Assembly (NCBI RefSeq): GCF_021088345.1
Contig: NZ_CP088156.1
Span: forward strand, 2,356,001-2,420,000
Reading direction: 5' to 3'
DNA from: Bradyrhizobium ontarionense
GTDB lineage: Bacteria; Pseudomonadota; Alphaproteobacteria; Rhizobiales; Xanthobacteraceae
DNA length: 64,000 nt
Shown: positions 1 through 9,241 of the stretch, one piece after another
How positions within the stretch are numbered: position 1 is the stretch's first letter
Layout: each line of letters starts with the position of its first letter
Made by a program: the position numbers and the translations under genes
The notes under the pieces: generated by a model
Told to the model about the DNA's origin: nothing
Database searches by the model: none
Seen by the model: the letters and a program-made list of their open reading frames with translations, nothing else

Positions 1-267
1 TGCACGATTTCCGCCCTCAAGATGAACCGGAAGGCCGTGAACCGTGCATGAACGGAACCCGACCGACCACGTTACTTTTTGGTCATCTCGATCGAGCCCG
101 TCGGCAAGGGCCGACAGAATTGAGGCAGATATAAGCTCTTGGAGGTGGGGATGAGAAGCCCTGCCGAACGGGTTAGCCGGCCAGAATGAGGCCGCCATGC
201 ACAGCGGCGACCAGATTACGACCTTGCGATCTCTCAAGGTAACGGACTGACGGTGGGCACCAGTCCC
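1..267. other. Left edge, no gene recognised
   Basis: I see no convincing coding region here. A minus-strand frame ending with a TAA at 72-74 codes for a short peptide tail (ending TGSIEMTKK), but it has no recognisable start or family and runs through low-quality codons, so it is not called. The stretch lies downstream of the small membrane-protein gene that ends at 268. Confidence 0.4.
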
Positions 268-420
268 TCAGGTGTGGAAGAACACGAACCACACCAGGCC
301 CAGGATCAGCAGGGCCAGCCCCGTCGAGATGGCCAGGATTGCCAACACCGAGGGGCCCGGTTCGCCTTGCCGCGCTTCGGTGGGGGTTTCGACGATCTGC
401 GGCTGTCGTCTGGTTGCCAT
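268..420 (-). CDS. small single-pass membrane protein (50 aa), hypothetical
   Basis: This short ORF encodes 50 residues: a polar N-terminus (MATRRQPQIVETPTEARQGE) followed by one strongly hydrophobic helix at about residues 24-48 that ends FVFFHT. The pattern fits a tail-anchored or single-pass inner-membrane microprotein. It is read divergently from the Ku gene. I recognise no family and infer only membrane location. Longer overlapping frames on both strands in this stretch are Arg/Pro-rich and look like shadows of this one. Confidence 0.55.
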   Translation of the reverse strand: MATRRQPQIVETPTEARQGEPGPSVLAILAISTGLALLILGLVWFVFFHT

Positions 421-678
421 GGCGCCCTCCGCTCACTGCTATTTCACGTTCAATTCGGTTTCGCGCTCTCACGTACTCCCGGTGGCAACGTCGGGGGTGT
501 GATGATGTTCCGGCCACCGCGCCCGGCTGCGACCAGTTAACGCCGATCAGCAAATCTGCCCACCGGCCCTGTTGAATCCGGGGGCGCGGGTGTTATCCTC
601 CCCGGCGCCTCAGCATTGCGTCCCGCAGCAGCCCGGTCCTGAGTAAGCTGTCAGTTCGGAGTAATTGGAGTAGGTCAC

Positions 679-1644
679 ATGGCCCCGCGCGCCAATTGGA
701 AGGGTTTTCTGCGGCTGTCGCTCGTGACCTGTCCGGTCGCGCTCTATCCGGCGACGTCGGAGTCCGAGAAGGTCTCGTTCAACCAGATCAATCGCAAGAC
801 CGGCCACCGCATCAAGTACAGCAGGGTCGACGCCGAGACCGGCGAGGAAGTGGCCAATGACGACATCGTCAAGGGCTACAAGGTCGACACCGACACCTAC
901 ATCGAGGTGACCAAGGACGAGCTCGACGACATCGCGCTGGAATCGACACACACGATCGAGATCGACGAGTTCGTGCCCCGCACCGATATCGACAGCCGCT
1001 ATCTGATCCGCCCCTATTATCTGGTGCCCGACGGCAAGGTCGGCCATGACGCATTCGCGGTGATCCGCGAGACCATCCGCAGCATGGACAAGGTCGCGAT
1101 CGGCCGCGTCGTGCTGACCAACCGCGAGCACATCATCGCGCTCGAGCCGCTCGGCAAGGGGCTGATGGGAACGCTGCTGCGCTACCCGTACGAGGTCCGC
1201 AACGAGCAGGACTATTTCGACGACATCCAGGACGTGAAGATCACGAAGGACATGCTGGATCTCGCCAAGCACATCGTCGAAAAAAAATCGGCCGAGTTCG
1301 AGCCTGGGAATTTCGAGGATCATTACGAAGCCGCGCTGATCGACCTGATCAACAAGAAGCGCAACGGCGTGACGATCACCGCCAAGCCGGCGCCGAAGTC
1401 GAGCGGCAACGTGATCAACCTGATGGACGCCTTGAAGCGCAGCCTGGCCACCGAGGCGCAGACACCCGCTGCGGCCACGCCCAAGGCGAAGGCCAAGAAG
1501 CCGAAGAAGCGCGTCGAAGGACAGCGCGAGATGCTGCTTCCGATCAGCGGCAAGAAGGCAAAGGACGAGCCGAAGAAGGTCGAAGAACCGAAGAAAACGG
1601 AGAAGCCGGCGCGGACGGGTACGCGCTCACGCAAGGCCGGCTGA
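679..1644 (+). CDS. ku: non-homologous end joining protein Ku
   Basis: Bacterial Ku is a homodimeric ring that binds DNA double-strand ends and recruits the ligase LigD for end joining in the cytoplasm. The 321-residue protein opens with the family signature (WKGFLRLSLVTCPVALYPA) and carries the core through about residue 255, including the YLVPDGK and LGKGLMGTLLRYPYEVR segments. The last 65 residues are a Lys/Pro/Ala-rich basic tail, typical in type but long, likely used for DNA contact. A GGAG at 667-670 supports the ATG. No ligD gene is in the window, so the partner must be elsewhere. Confidence 0.95.
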   Translation: MAPRANWKGFLRLSLVTCPVALYPATSESEKVSFNQINRKTGHRIKYSRVDAETGEEVANDDIVKGYKVDTDTYIEVTKDELDDIALESTHTIEIDEFVPRTDIDSRYLIRPYYLVPDGKVGHDAFAVIRETIRSMDKVAIGRVVLTNREHIIALEPLGKGLMGTLLRYPYEVRNEQDYFDDIQDVKITKDMLDLAKHIVEKKSAEFEPGNFEDHYEAALIDLINKKRNGVTITAKPAPKSSGNVINLMDALKRSLATEAQTPAAATPKAKAKKPKKRVEGQREMLLPISGKKAKDEPKKVEEPKKTEKPARTGTRSRKAG

Positions 1645-2173
1645 CGGATACGGTCCGAGACCCGACGCAGGTCGGACATTTCGAATCTTCTCGTCGTTCC
1701 GTACGGCGAGACCGTATCGACGCCTCTCCATATTCGCCTCTCCATATCCAAAGCCTGTCCGAGGCACGCGTTCTCTGACCGGCATTGACAGTGGCTGGTT
1801 TGCATCTACGGATGCGTCGGCGAACCAATACGGGCGAACCCATACGCATGTCCTCATCGAGACTCAGCGGCTGATTCGCAATGGGGGACCGCTGGCGCCG
1901 GTCAGCTGAGTTGATCACATTCTCAGCCTCCGATCGGGCGCGAACTTGTGATCGCCGCCACATGGCCTCGACACTTGCACACCGAGCCGGTCGCGCCTAG
2001 CTGTGCCGCGCGGGTAATCACCGGCACGGTTCTCGAGGGAACGATGTGCCTGGTAGGTGGTGGCGGGGAACGACGATGGCGGCGTCGTCCCAGCAGAGCG
2101 CCACGGCGTATCAGGGGGACTGTCAATGTTTCAGCGCGCTGAGGACAAACGCCGGACGCTGCACGGATAGATA
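1645..2173. other. 529-base gap between ku and the LysR gene
   Basis: No credible gene is visible; the small ORFs here are Arg/Gly-rich and unrecognised. The stretch holds a short tandem repeat (1721-1747) and a second imperfect one near 1820-1846 (GGCGAACC followed by AATACG / CATACG), and presumably the promoter of the LysR gene. Confidence 0.5.
1721..1747. repeat. short tandem direct repeat
   Basis: The 13-base unit CGCCTCTCCATAT occurs twice, at 1721-1733 and 1735-1747, separated by one T. It lies downstream of ku in a non-coding stretch. Function unknown. Confidence 0.8.
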
Positions 2174-3175
2174 ATGGCGCGGGTTCAACTGTCAGAGCTC
2201 TCTGCGTTCGCCGCCGTTGCGGATTCGCTGAGTTTCACCAAGGCTGCTGCTCATATCGGGTGCTCCCTGCCCACCATGAGCCAGACGATCAAGAATCTGG
2301 AAGAGCGATTGGACGTCAGGCTGTTCAATCGCACGACGCGCAGCGTGGCGCTGACGGAGGCAGGCGAGCGGCTGCTGGCGGAGATCCATCCGATTCTCGA
2401 GCGCGTCGATCAGGCCATCGAGAGCATCAACGTCTTTCGCGACAAGCCGATGGGGACATTGCGATTGACCGTGTCTCGCGTTTTCGCCCTGAGAGGCCTC
2501 GGCCCCCTCATCAGGCCGTTCCTGGCAGAATACCCCGCAATCAGTCTTGAGCTGGCCATCGACGACACCAACAGCGACATCGTACGCAACCGCTTCGATG
2601 CGGGCATTCGCGCTGGACACAGGGTCGAGGGCGACATGAAGGTCATTCGCGTGTTCGACGATTGCAGCTTCGTTGCGGTTGCTTCGCCCGACTATCTCGC
2701 TGTACATCCGGCGCCCTCGGTTCCCGAAGATCTTCAGACCCACAATTGCCTCCGACATCGCGTTCCCGCTGATGATACGCTGCAGCCATGGATTTTCGAC
2801 AAGGGCCGCCAGCGCGCCGAAATTGCCGTGGACGGATCTCTCATCGCCAACGACTTCGATCTGCTCCTGAATGCCGCGCTCGATAGCGTCGGCGTTGCCT
2901 ACCTCGTCGAACCGATGATCCAGCCGCACCTCGCCGAAGGACGGCTGGTGCGGCTGCTGCCGGATTGGAGCTACACCACCCCCGGGCTCTTCCTGTATCA
3001 TCCGAGCCGCCGGCAACCGCCCATGCCGCTTCAGGTCTTTCTCGATTTCGTCAAGAGATGGCGCAGTCGCGGGATGACGGATGCAATCACGTCAATGATG
3101 CAATACGGCGGAAACGAGCTGGTCGCGGCGACACTGCAATCTTCGTCGCTGCACGCCGAATCAAGTCGGCGCTGA
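2174..3175 (+). CDS. LysR-family transcriptional regulator
   Basis: The 333-residue protein has the N-terminal winged helix-turn-helix of LysR regulators (LSELSAFAAVADSLSFTKAA, then LFNRTTRSVALTEAG by residue 65) and a C-terminal substrate-binding-like effector domain from about residue 90 to 300. The domain most resembles the large group of LysR proteins that govern small operons for catabolism or efflux. No divergent partner gene is present, since the upstream ku gene points the same way, so its target and ligand cannot be inferred. The C-terminal 30 residues are polar and extend past the usual length. Confidence 0.9.
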   Translation: MARVQLSELSAFAAVADSLSFTKAAAHIGCSLPTMSQTIKNLEERLDVRLFNRTTRSVALTEAGERLLAEIHPILERVDQAIESINVFRDKPMGTLRLTVSRVFALRGLGPLIRPFLAEYPAISLELAIDDTNSDIVRNRFDAGIRAGHRVEGDMKVIRVFDDCSFVAVASPDYLAVHPAPSVPEDLQTHNCLRHRVPADDTLQPWIFDKGRQRAEIAVDGSLIANDFDLLLNAALDSVGVAYLVEPMIQPHLAEGRLVRLLPDWSYTTPGLFLYHPSRRQPPMPLQVFLDFVKRWRSRGMTDAITSMMQYGGNELVAATLQSSSLHAESSRR

Positions 3176-3582
3176 CATCTGATGCCGCGCCGGCTGTTCC
3201 AGGCCGGCGCTGACGGCGCGCGGGAAAGCGCGGCGCCATACACGGCAGTGTCATATTGGCGACCGCGATTGTTCGGGAATCCCACCTAGCCTATTCACAA
3301 TTATCGACATTAACAAAGTGATACCAGGCGTTCAAAAGAACGGCGCGAGCGTGTCGAAACTGGTGCGAGCTAACGGCGCATTCACAACGCCGAGCGACAC
3401 GCAAGCAAGCGAGAGCACATTCATCAAATCGAAATTGGCTCATGCGCACATCTTCATTCGTTCCGAAGGTCGAGCCGACCAGCTCGAGCCGGGATCGGAT
3501 TGCAGGTGTGGGAACGAAATCTGGCCGTGCCAGAGGCGACACGCGGGGGACGTGTGAATCGCCGATCAACCGGAGAACTGAA
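3176..3582. promoter_or_regulatory. leader and promoter region of the porin gene
   Basis: No gene is supported in this 407-base stretch. It is relatively AT-rich around 3285-3330 compared with its neighbours and ends in a GGAG ribosome-binding site at 3572-3575. An in-frame upstream ATG at 3442 exists, but using it would put 47 non-signal residues before an obvious signal peptide. A long untranslated leader with the porin promoter is the best reading. Confidence 0.5.
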
Positions 3583-5124
3583 ATGAAAATGTTGAGGGGC
3601 CTGCTTCTCGTATCAGGAGCAGTCATACTTTCCGCTGCGGCGGCTCAGGCCGCGGATCTTCCGCTGAAGGCCAAGGCCGTCGAATACGTCAAGGTGTGCT
3701 CGCTGTATGGCTCGGGCTTCTACTACATTCCCGGCACCGACACATGCATCAAGCTAGGCGGATATCTGCGCGCCGAGACGGCGCTGTGGACCAACAGCAA
3801 CTACGGCGGCGCCTATAGCGGCGTGGCCGGCGCGGACAATCGCCTCAGCAACCGCATGCAGACGCGCTCGCGCGAGGATCTCAACATCGATACGCGGACT
3901 GCGACCGAATATGGCGTGGTGCGTACCTATTTCGATGCCGTTTTCACCTGGACGTCCGGAAGCTACAGCGGCGTCGGCAACGGCGGCACCCAGTACTCGA
4001 CCGGGGCGGCGAACTCGAGCGGCCTGACCTCCGTCAACGCTCTGAGCAACGACGGCATCTCGGGCGGCTCGCTGGGCGTCTACTATGCCTTCATCCAGTT
4101 CGCGGGCTTCACTTTCGGCAAGGCGGTCTCGACATTCGACGCGCCGTGGACGAACTACCCCGCGAACAATTTCGACGGCCTCGTCGGCGGCAGCGGCAGC
4201 GTGAACGGTGTCAACCAGATCACCTACACCGCCGATTTCGGCCAGGGCATCACGGCGGCGATCTCCGCCGAGGATCAGTCGCAGTTCTTCACGACCAACA
4301 TCTGGAACACCGCCGGCATCAGCGCCAGCGGCGTGCTGGGCGGCTCCTATGGCACCAACAGCATCGGCGGTCAGGTCGCGCCTGACATCATCGGCATGGT
4401 CCGCATCGACCAGGCCTGGGGTCTGTTCCAGGCCTCGTTCGCAGCGCATGACAACCACGCGGGCTATTACGGCGCGACCGAAGTCACCGGCCATCCCGAA
4501 GATAAATGGGGCTGGGCCGCGCAGCTGGCGCTGTCGATCAAGAACATTCCGACCGGCCCCGGCGACGTGATCAACCTGCAGGCCGTCTATACCGACGGCG
4601 CGAGCCGCTACAACTTCCAGAGCCTGGCCAACACATCCTACGCGATGTACGGCGGCGGCTCGGGGAACACCTATCAGAGCATCGGCTTCGCCGGCGTGGC
4701 GGATGCGGTGTTCGCACCGGGCACGGGCCTGTCGACGGTCAAGACCTGGGGCATGCGCGGTGGCGCAACCCACAACTGGAACGCCAACTGGAACACGGCG
4801 GTCTACGGTGCCTACGCCCAGGTCCGCTACGGTGCCACCGGATCGACGCAGATCTGCGCGGGCATCGCCGCCACCGGCATGCTGTCCGCCGGTTCGACCT
4901 GCAACCCCGACTTCAACATCGCGCAGGTCGGCGTCATCACTCGATGGACGCCGGTCAAGGGCCTGACCTTCTCGACCGACGTGACCTACAGTCACCTCGA
5001 CCAGAAATACTCGGGCACGGTGACGGCGCCGACGATCGCAAGCGTCGCCAAGCCGGCCGCCTTCTATCAGCTCAAGGATCAAGACACGGTGAGCATGCTG
5101 GTGCGTGCTCAGCGCAATTGGTGA
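3583..5124 (+). CDS. outer-membrane porin (Omp2 family)
   Basis: This is a 513-residue trimeric general porin of the alphaproteobacterial Omp2 type, forming diffusion channels in the outer membrane. The signal peptide is MKMLRGLLLVSGAVILSAAA with cleavage near AQA-AD. Family hallmarks are the early VEYVKVC and the YYIPGTDTCIKLGGYLRAE segment (a conserved Cys pair), many aromatic-girdled beta strands, and a C-terminus ending in an aromatic residue (RAQRNW) as needed for outer-membrane assembly. The start at 3583 is chosen because it has a GGAG seven bases upstream and begins the signal peptide. A strong terminator follows at 5158. Confidence 0.93.
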   Translation: MKMLRGLLLVSGAVILSAAAAQAADLPLKAKAVEYVKVCSLYGSGFYYIPGTDTCIKLGGYLRAETALWTNSNYGGAYSGVAGADNRLSNRMQTRSREDLNIDTRTATEYGVVRTYFDAVFTWTSGSYSGVGNGGTQYSTGAANSSGLTSVNALSNDGISGGSLGVYYAFIQFAGFTFGKAVSTFDAPWTNYPANNFDGLVGGSGSVNGVNQITYTADFGQGITAAISAEDQSQFFTTNIWNTAGISASGVLGGSYGTNSIGGQVAPDIIGMVRIDQAWGLFQASFAAHDNHAGYYGATEVTGHPEDKWGWAAQLALSIKNIPTGPGDVINLQAVYTDGASRYNFQSLANTSYAMYGGGSGNTYQSIGFAGVADAVFAPGTGLSTVKTWGMRGGATHNWNANWNTAVYGAYAQVRYGATGSTQICAGIAATGMLSAGSTCNPDFNIAQVGVITRWTPVKGLTFSTDVTYSHLDQKYSGTVTAPTIASVAKPAAFYQLKDQDTVSMLVRAQRNW

Positions 5125-5157
5125 AGCTGAACTGTTAAACCTCCAGCTGCTCCACGG

Positions 5158-5190
5158 ACCTCCGGCGATGCCCCGCCGGAGGTTTGTGCT
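5158..5190 (+). terminator. rho-independent-type terminator of the porin gene
   Basis: A perfect 10-base-pair stem, ACCTCCGGCG at 5158-5167 and CGCCGGAGGT at 5174-5183, with a six-base loop, is followed by TTGTGCTGT. The T tract is weak but the position, 33 bases after the porin stop, fits. Confidence 0.8.
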
Positions 5191-5261
5191 GTCGACGCAG
5201 GCGGGGCCCGTCTCGCATGGACGGCAGAACGCAGCAGTGACCTTGGCGCGTACGACGCCCG

Positions 5262-5426
5262 TTACTTGATCGAGGTATTGATCGAGGTGAACTTGCTGCT
5301 CAGCGTCGAGCCGACGCCATTGACCGCCGCAAGAATCACGATGCTCAGCCCACCGGCAATGATCGCGTATTCGATCGAGGTCGCGCCGGCCTGATCCTTC
5401 AGAAAGCTCGCAATCAACTGCCGCAT
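5262..5426 (-). CDS. Flp/Fap-type type IVb pilin (54 aa)
   Basis: The 54-residue product is a Flp-family pilin, the major subunit of tight-adherence (Tad) pili. After a short leader (MRQLIASFLKDQAGA) comes the family signature TSIEYAIIAGGLSIVILAAV, with the conserved Glu-Tyr pair at residues 19-20 preceding the hydrophobic helix, then the Flp-typical GSTLSSKFTSI tail. The prepilin is normally cleaved after a Gly (here QAG) by a CpaA-type peptidase. No cpa/tad genes are nearby, so it is an orphan pilin gene. It is convergent with the porin gene. Confidence 0.88.
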   Translation of the reverse strand: MRQLIASFLKDQAGATSIEYAIIAGGLSIVILAAVNGVGSTLSSKFTSINTSIK

Positions 5427-5813
5427 CGGCCTCTCCGGTCGGGCTCAAATCGTCTGACGCGCCGCGCGTGCGCGCGCAATGGCGGGGATGGAGGCCCCAA
5501 CGGAACCCTCGGTCATCGGCTTGAACAAATAGTTAACCTGATCAGGTACTGGCCGCGCTCCGACTCCGCCCTCGGCTTTGACATCGCGGCTCCGGCCTCG
5601 CTCACCTTCCAGCCCCAGAAAAACATGTAAATACTTGGATTCGTTGAATTTACCTCGAATCTTCGCGAACCGGAGGGACGGCAGAACAAATCCGGGCGTC
5701 AGAATTTGCCTCAGACACATTCAGAAAAAATTCGGCTTGGCCGCGGAATGCCGGCGTCATGATCTGGGTCAACGGTCACGGCGTGCACGGCCTCTAGAGT
5801 TATCCTTGCCGCC
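5427..5813. other. 387-base gap upstream of the phosphorylase gene
   Basis: No gene is supported. The stretch is divergent, so it should carry the promoters of the Flp pilin gene (minus) and the phosphorylase gene (plus). I see no clear operator or hairpin. Confidence 0.4.
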
Positions 5814-7346
5814 ATGGATACAGCAGATTCCGCCCGCCCCCAGCTCAAGATCCGCAGCGTCGCGCTCGACACCGGCCGCGAGAACGTTGTCGTGATCTCC
5901 CGCCGCTCGAAGGCGTTGCGACCCGAAGTCTTCCGCGGCTTCAGCCGCGTCGAGCTGCGCTGCAATTCGCGGACGCTGCTGGCCACGCTCCTGATCACCG
6001 ACGACGACGCGCTGGTCGGGCCCGACGAGATCGGCCTGTCGGAGCCGGCGCTGCGGCGCTTCGCCGAGCCGGCCGGCACGCTCGCGACCGTATCGCCCGC
6101 GACGTCGCCCGACAGTATGGAGGCGGTCCGGGCCAAGATCCGGGGCGAGACGCTGAGCGACCAGGCCATCGCGGCGGTGATCGAGGACCTCACCCACTAC
6201 CGCTATTCGGACATGGAGATCGCGGCGTTCCTGATCGGGTCGGCCAGCTTCATGACCTCCGGTGAGCTGCTCGCGCTGACGCGCGCCATGGCCAACGCGG
6301 GCACCCAGCTGAAATGGCCCGACCCGATCGTGGTCGACAAGCATTGCATCGGCGGCATTCCCGGCAACCGGACCTCGATGGTGGTGGTGCCGATCGTCGC
6401 GGCCCATGGCCTGACCATTCCGAAGACCTCCTCGCGCGCGATCACCTCGCCCGCAGGCACCGCCGATACGATGGAGGTGCTGGCGCGGGTGAATGTCGGC
6501 GCCGAGGAAATGAAGTCGATCGTCGCGGCCTGCAACGGCTGCCTGATCTGGGGCGGACACGTCAATTTGTCGCCGGCCGACGACATCCTGATCTCGGTCG
6601 AGCGCCCGCTCAGCCTCGATACGCGCGAGCAGATGGTCGCCTCGATCATGTCGAAGAAGCTCGCGGCCGGCTCGACGCATCTGTTGCTCGACCTTCCCGT
6701 CGGTCCGACGGCCAAGCTCACCAGCGGCGCCGAGGCGATGCGGCTGCGCAAGCTGTTCGAGTTCGTCGGTGACAGGTTCGGCATCGCAGTCGAGGTGATC
6801 ACGACCGACGGCCGCCAGCCGATCGGCAACGGCATCGGGCCGGTGCTGGAGGCGCGCGACGTCATGGCGGTGCTGGGCAACGAGCCACAGGCCCCGGCCG
6901 ATCTGCGCGAGAAATCGCTGCGGCTTGCGGCGCACCTGCTCGAATATGATCCGAAGCTGCGCGGCGGCGCCGGCTATAACAGGGCGCGCGACCTGCTCGA
7001 CAGCGGCGCGGCGCTCAAGCAGATGCAGAAGATCATCGACGCGCAGGGGCCGCCGGAGTGCCGCAGCGAGCTCGGCGATCTCGCCTTCGACGTCAGGGCC
7101 GCCAGCGACGGCGTCGTCTCGGCGATCGACTGTCTGCGACTGAACCGCCTCGCACGGACCGCGGGCGCGCCGGTCAACAAGGGCGCCGGGATCAGGCTGT
7201 TCAAGAAGATCGGCGACCGCGTCGACCAGGGCGAGCCGCTCTACCGCGTGTTCACCTGCGATCCGTCCGAGCATGATCTCGCCGCAGCGGCAGCCGGCGC
7301 CGACAACGGCTACGCCCTCGCCGGCAAGCCGAACGGTCGTCCGTGA
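5814..7346 (+). CDS. thymidine phosphorylase / AMP phosphorylase-like protein
   Basis: The 510-residue protein belongs to the long, archaeal-type branch of the nucleoside phosphorylase II family, which cleaves nucleosides or AMP with phosphate to give base and (deoxy)ribose-1-phosphate (or the 1,5-bisphosphate). An extra N-terminal domain of about 95 residues, absent from short bacterial DeoA, marks this branch. Family motifs visible are [36 protein letters not shown] and the phosphate-site [13 protein letters not shown]. The gene is followed after about 45 bases by a beta-CASP hydrolase, an arrangement that suggests RNA or nucleotide breakdown. Substrate (thymidine or AMP) cannot be told from sequence alone. 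Confidence 0.88.
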   Translation: MDTADSARPQLKIRSVALDTGRENVVVISRRSKALRPEVFRGFSRVELRCNSRTLLATLLITDDDALVGPDEIGLSEPALRRFAEPAGTLATVSPATSPDSMEAVRAKIRGETLSDQAIAAVIEDLTHYRYSDMEIAAFLIGSASFMTSGELLALTRAMANAGTQLKWPDPIVVDKHCIGGIPGNRTSMVVVPIVAAHGLTIPKTSSRAITSPAGTADTMEVLARVNVGAEEMKSIVAACNGCLIWGGHVNLSPADDILISVERPLSLDTREQMVASIMSKKLAAGSTHLLLDLPVGPTAKLTSGAEAMRLRKLFEFVGDRFGIAVEVITTDGRQPIGNGIGPVLEARDVMAVLGNEPQAPADLREKSLRLAAHLLEYDPKLRGGAGYNRARDLLDSGAALKQMQKIIDAQGPPECRSELGDLAFDVRAASDGVVSAIDCLRLNRLARTAGAPVNKGAGIRLFKKIGDRVDQGEPLYRVFTCDPSEHDLAAAAAGADNGYALAGKPNGRP

Positions 7347-7392
7347 TGAGCTTTCGCTGACCATCGATCCATTTTTCTCGGGAGGCCGACGC

Positions 7393-8985
7393 ATGAGTGT
7401 GACCCTTCGCTTCTGCGGTGCCGCGCATACGGTGACCGGGTCCTGCTATCTGCTCCAGACCGACCAGGGTCGGATCCTGATCGACTGCGGCCTGTTCCAG
7501 GGCCAGAAGACGCTGAAGGAGCTCAACTACGGCGACTTCCCGTTCCGGCCCGCCGAGATCGATGCCGTGCTACTGACGCACGCGCATATCGATCATAGCG
7601 GCCTGATCCCGAAGCTGGTGCGCATGGGCTTCGACGGCCGCATCTTCGCCACGCGCGGCACCATAGATCTCTGCTCGTGGATGCTGCCCGACGCCGGCAA
7701 CATCCAGGAGCAGGAGGTGCTGGCGCTGAACCGGCGCAACGCGGCGCGCGGACGCGACGAGGTCATCCCGATCTACACGCAGGCCGACGCCATGGCCTCG
7801 CTGCAATATTTCCAGGCGGTCGCCTACGAGAGCTGGACCGACGTGATCCCCGGGATACGCGCCCGCTATTGGAATGCCGGACATCTGCTGGGCTCGGCCT
7901 CGATCGAGATCGAGCTCGCCGGACAAGGGACCGATGGCGCGCCGCTCAGGCTTCTAGCGTCCGGCGACGTCGGCCCCGACGCCAAGCTGCTGCAGCCGGA
8001 TCCGAAGGCGCCCGCAGGTTTCGACTACGTGATCTCCGAGTCCACCTACGGCGACCGCATTCGCGAGCCGACCACGCCCGAGCTGCGCCGCGGACGGCTG
8101 GCCGGCGAGGTGCGCGAGGCCGCAGCCGCCAAGGGGGCGCTGCTCATCCCGGCCTTCGCGGTCGAACGGACCCAGGAGCTGATCGTCGACCTCGTCGGCC
8201 TGATGGAGCGTGCCGAGATTCCGGCCGCGCCGATCTTCCTGGACTCGCCGCTGGCGATCCACGCCACCGAGGTGTTTCGCGCGCACGCCGACAGCCTCGA
8301 CGGCGGCAGCGACGTCGGCCGGCTGTTGTCGTCGCCGCATCTGCGCTTCACGGAAACCGTCGACGAAAGCAAGGCCATCGCCAAGCTGACCGGCTTCCAC
8401 ATCATCATCGCCGCCAGCGGCATGTGCGACGCCGGCCGCATCCGCCATCATCTGAAGCGCTGGCTGTGGAACAGCCGTGCGACGGTGCTGCTGGTCGGCT
8501 ATCAGGCCAACGGCACGCTGGGACGTTTTTTGCAGGACGGCGTCAAGGCGGTGCGCATCCAGGGCGAGGAGATCAAGGTCGCGGCGCGCATCCGCATGAT
8601 CGACGACTATTCCGGCCACGCCGACGGCGCCGAGATCGCGCGCTGGATCGCGGCCCGCCGCCCGATCACGCGCGGTCTTTTCCTGTCCCATGGCGAAGAG
8701 GCTGCGATCGCGGCGCTGGCGATGCGCGTCGCCGAGCGGATCGTGCCGTCGGCCAAGGTGTTCTCGCCCCTGCTCGACGATGCCTATGAGCTCACCGGTG
8801 CGGTGCCGACGCTGCTCGATGTTGCACGCCGGCGGCGTCTGGCGCCGGAGGCGGTCACCCGGCTCGACTGGCACAACGACATGTCGGGTCTGCTGCTCGA
8901 CATCCACGCGCGCATCGAGCAGGCGGCGGACGACCGCGCCCGCGGCGTCATCATCCGCCGTCTCAGGCGGGCGCTGGAGGAGTGA
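7393..8985 (+). CDS. beta-CASP metallo-beta-lactamase-fold hydrolase (RNA-processing type)
   Basis: This 530-residue protein is related to CPSF-73-type nucleases. It begins with the metallo-beta-lactamase fold (MSVTLRFCGAAHTVTGSCYLL, motif DCGLFQG), has the metal-binding HAHIDHSG signature near residue 64, the beta-CASP domain in the middle (LLIPAFAVERTQELI), and ends with the C-terminal motifs GMCDAGRIRHHLK and YSGHADG. The start at 7393 is preferred to an in-frame GTG/ATG at 7273, because it has a GGGAGG ribosome-binding site nine bases upstream and matches the family N-terminus; the earlier start would overlap the phosphorylase gene. Likely one operon with that gene. Confidence 0.92.
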   Translation: MSVTLRFCGAAHTVTGSCYLLQTDQGRILIDCGLFQGQKTLKELNYGDFPFRPAEIDAVLLTHAHIDHSGLIPKLVRMGFDGRIFATRGTIDLCSWMLPDAGNIQEQEVLALNRRNAARGRDEVIPIYTQADAMASLQYFQAVAYESWTDVIPGIRARYWNAGHLLGSASIEIELAGQGTDGAPLRLLASGDVGPDAKLLQPDPKAPAGFDYVISESTYGDRIREPTTPELRRGRLAGEVREAAAAKGALLIPAFAVERTQELIVDLVGLMERAEIPAAPIFLDSPLAIHATEVFRAHADSLDGGSDVGRLLSSPHLRFTETVDESKAIAKLTGFHIIIAASGMCDAGRIRHHLKRWLWNSRATVLLVGYQANGTLGRFLQDGVKAVRIQGEEIKVAARIRMIDDYSGHADGAEIARWIAARRPITRGLFLSHGEEAAIAALAMRVAERIVPSAKVFSPLLDDAYELTGAVPTLLDVARRRRLAPEAVTRLDWHNDMSGLLLDIHARIEQAADDRARGVIIRRLRRALEE

Positions 8986-9241
8986 CGCGATCGGCTTGGT
9001 TGCGAAGGCTTCCCGCCTGCGGCCTTCGTCGTCGAACGGTCATACTTTGATCGCACCCTCGGGAGGGTCAAGCTCGGCCGAGGTTTGCAGAAGACGGCGC
9101 TCTCACAGCTTGTGCATAGCGACAGACACAACGCGCAGACGGCTGGTCTCCGAGGGCTATTCTGATACGCTCGACGCGTGGTTCACGACAACGGATCGAT
9201 CCGGGTGAACCGGGCGCAGGTGGGGAAACGGGGGCTCTCAC
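8986..9241. other. 256-base gap before the OmpA-type gene
   Basis: No gene is supported. It should contain the promoter of the envelope operon starting at 9242. I see no confident promoter or hairpin. Confidence 0.35.

Noticed and set aside
1948..2142. 64-residue plus-strand ORF before the LysR gene
   Set aside because: Arg/Gly/Pro-rich, no ribosome-binding site and no family likeness.
3754..5448. 564-residue open frame antisense to the porin gene
   Set aside because: Arg/Asp-rich shadow; it would also run over the porin terminator and the Flp pilin gene.
5769..7394. 541-residue open frame antisense to the phosphorylase gene
   Set aside because: Same reasoning: no recognisable domains, and the plus-strand frame has full family motifs.
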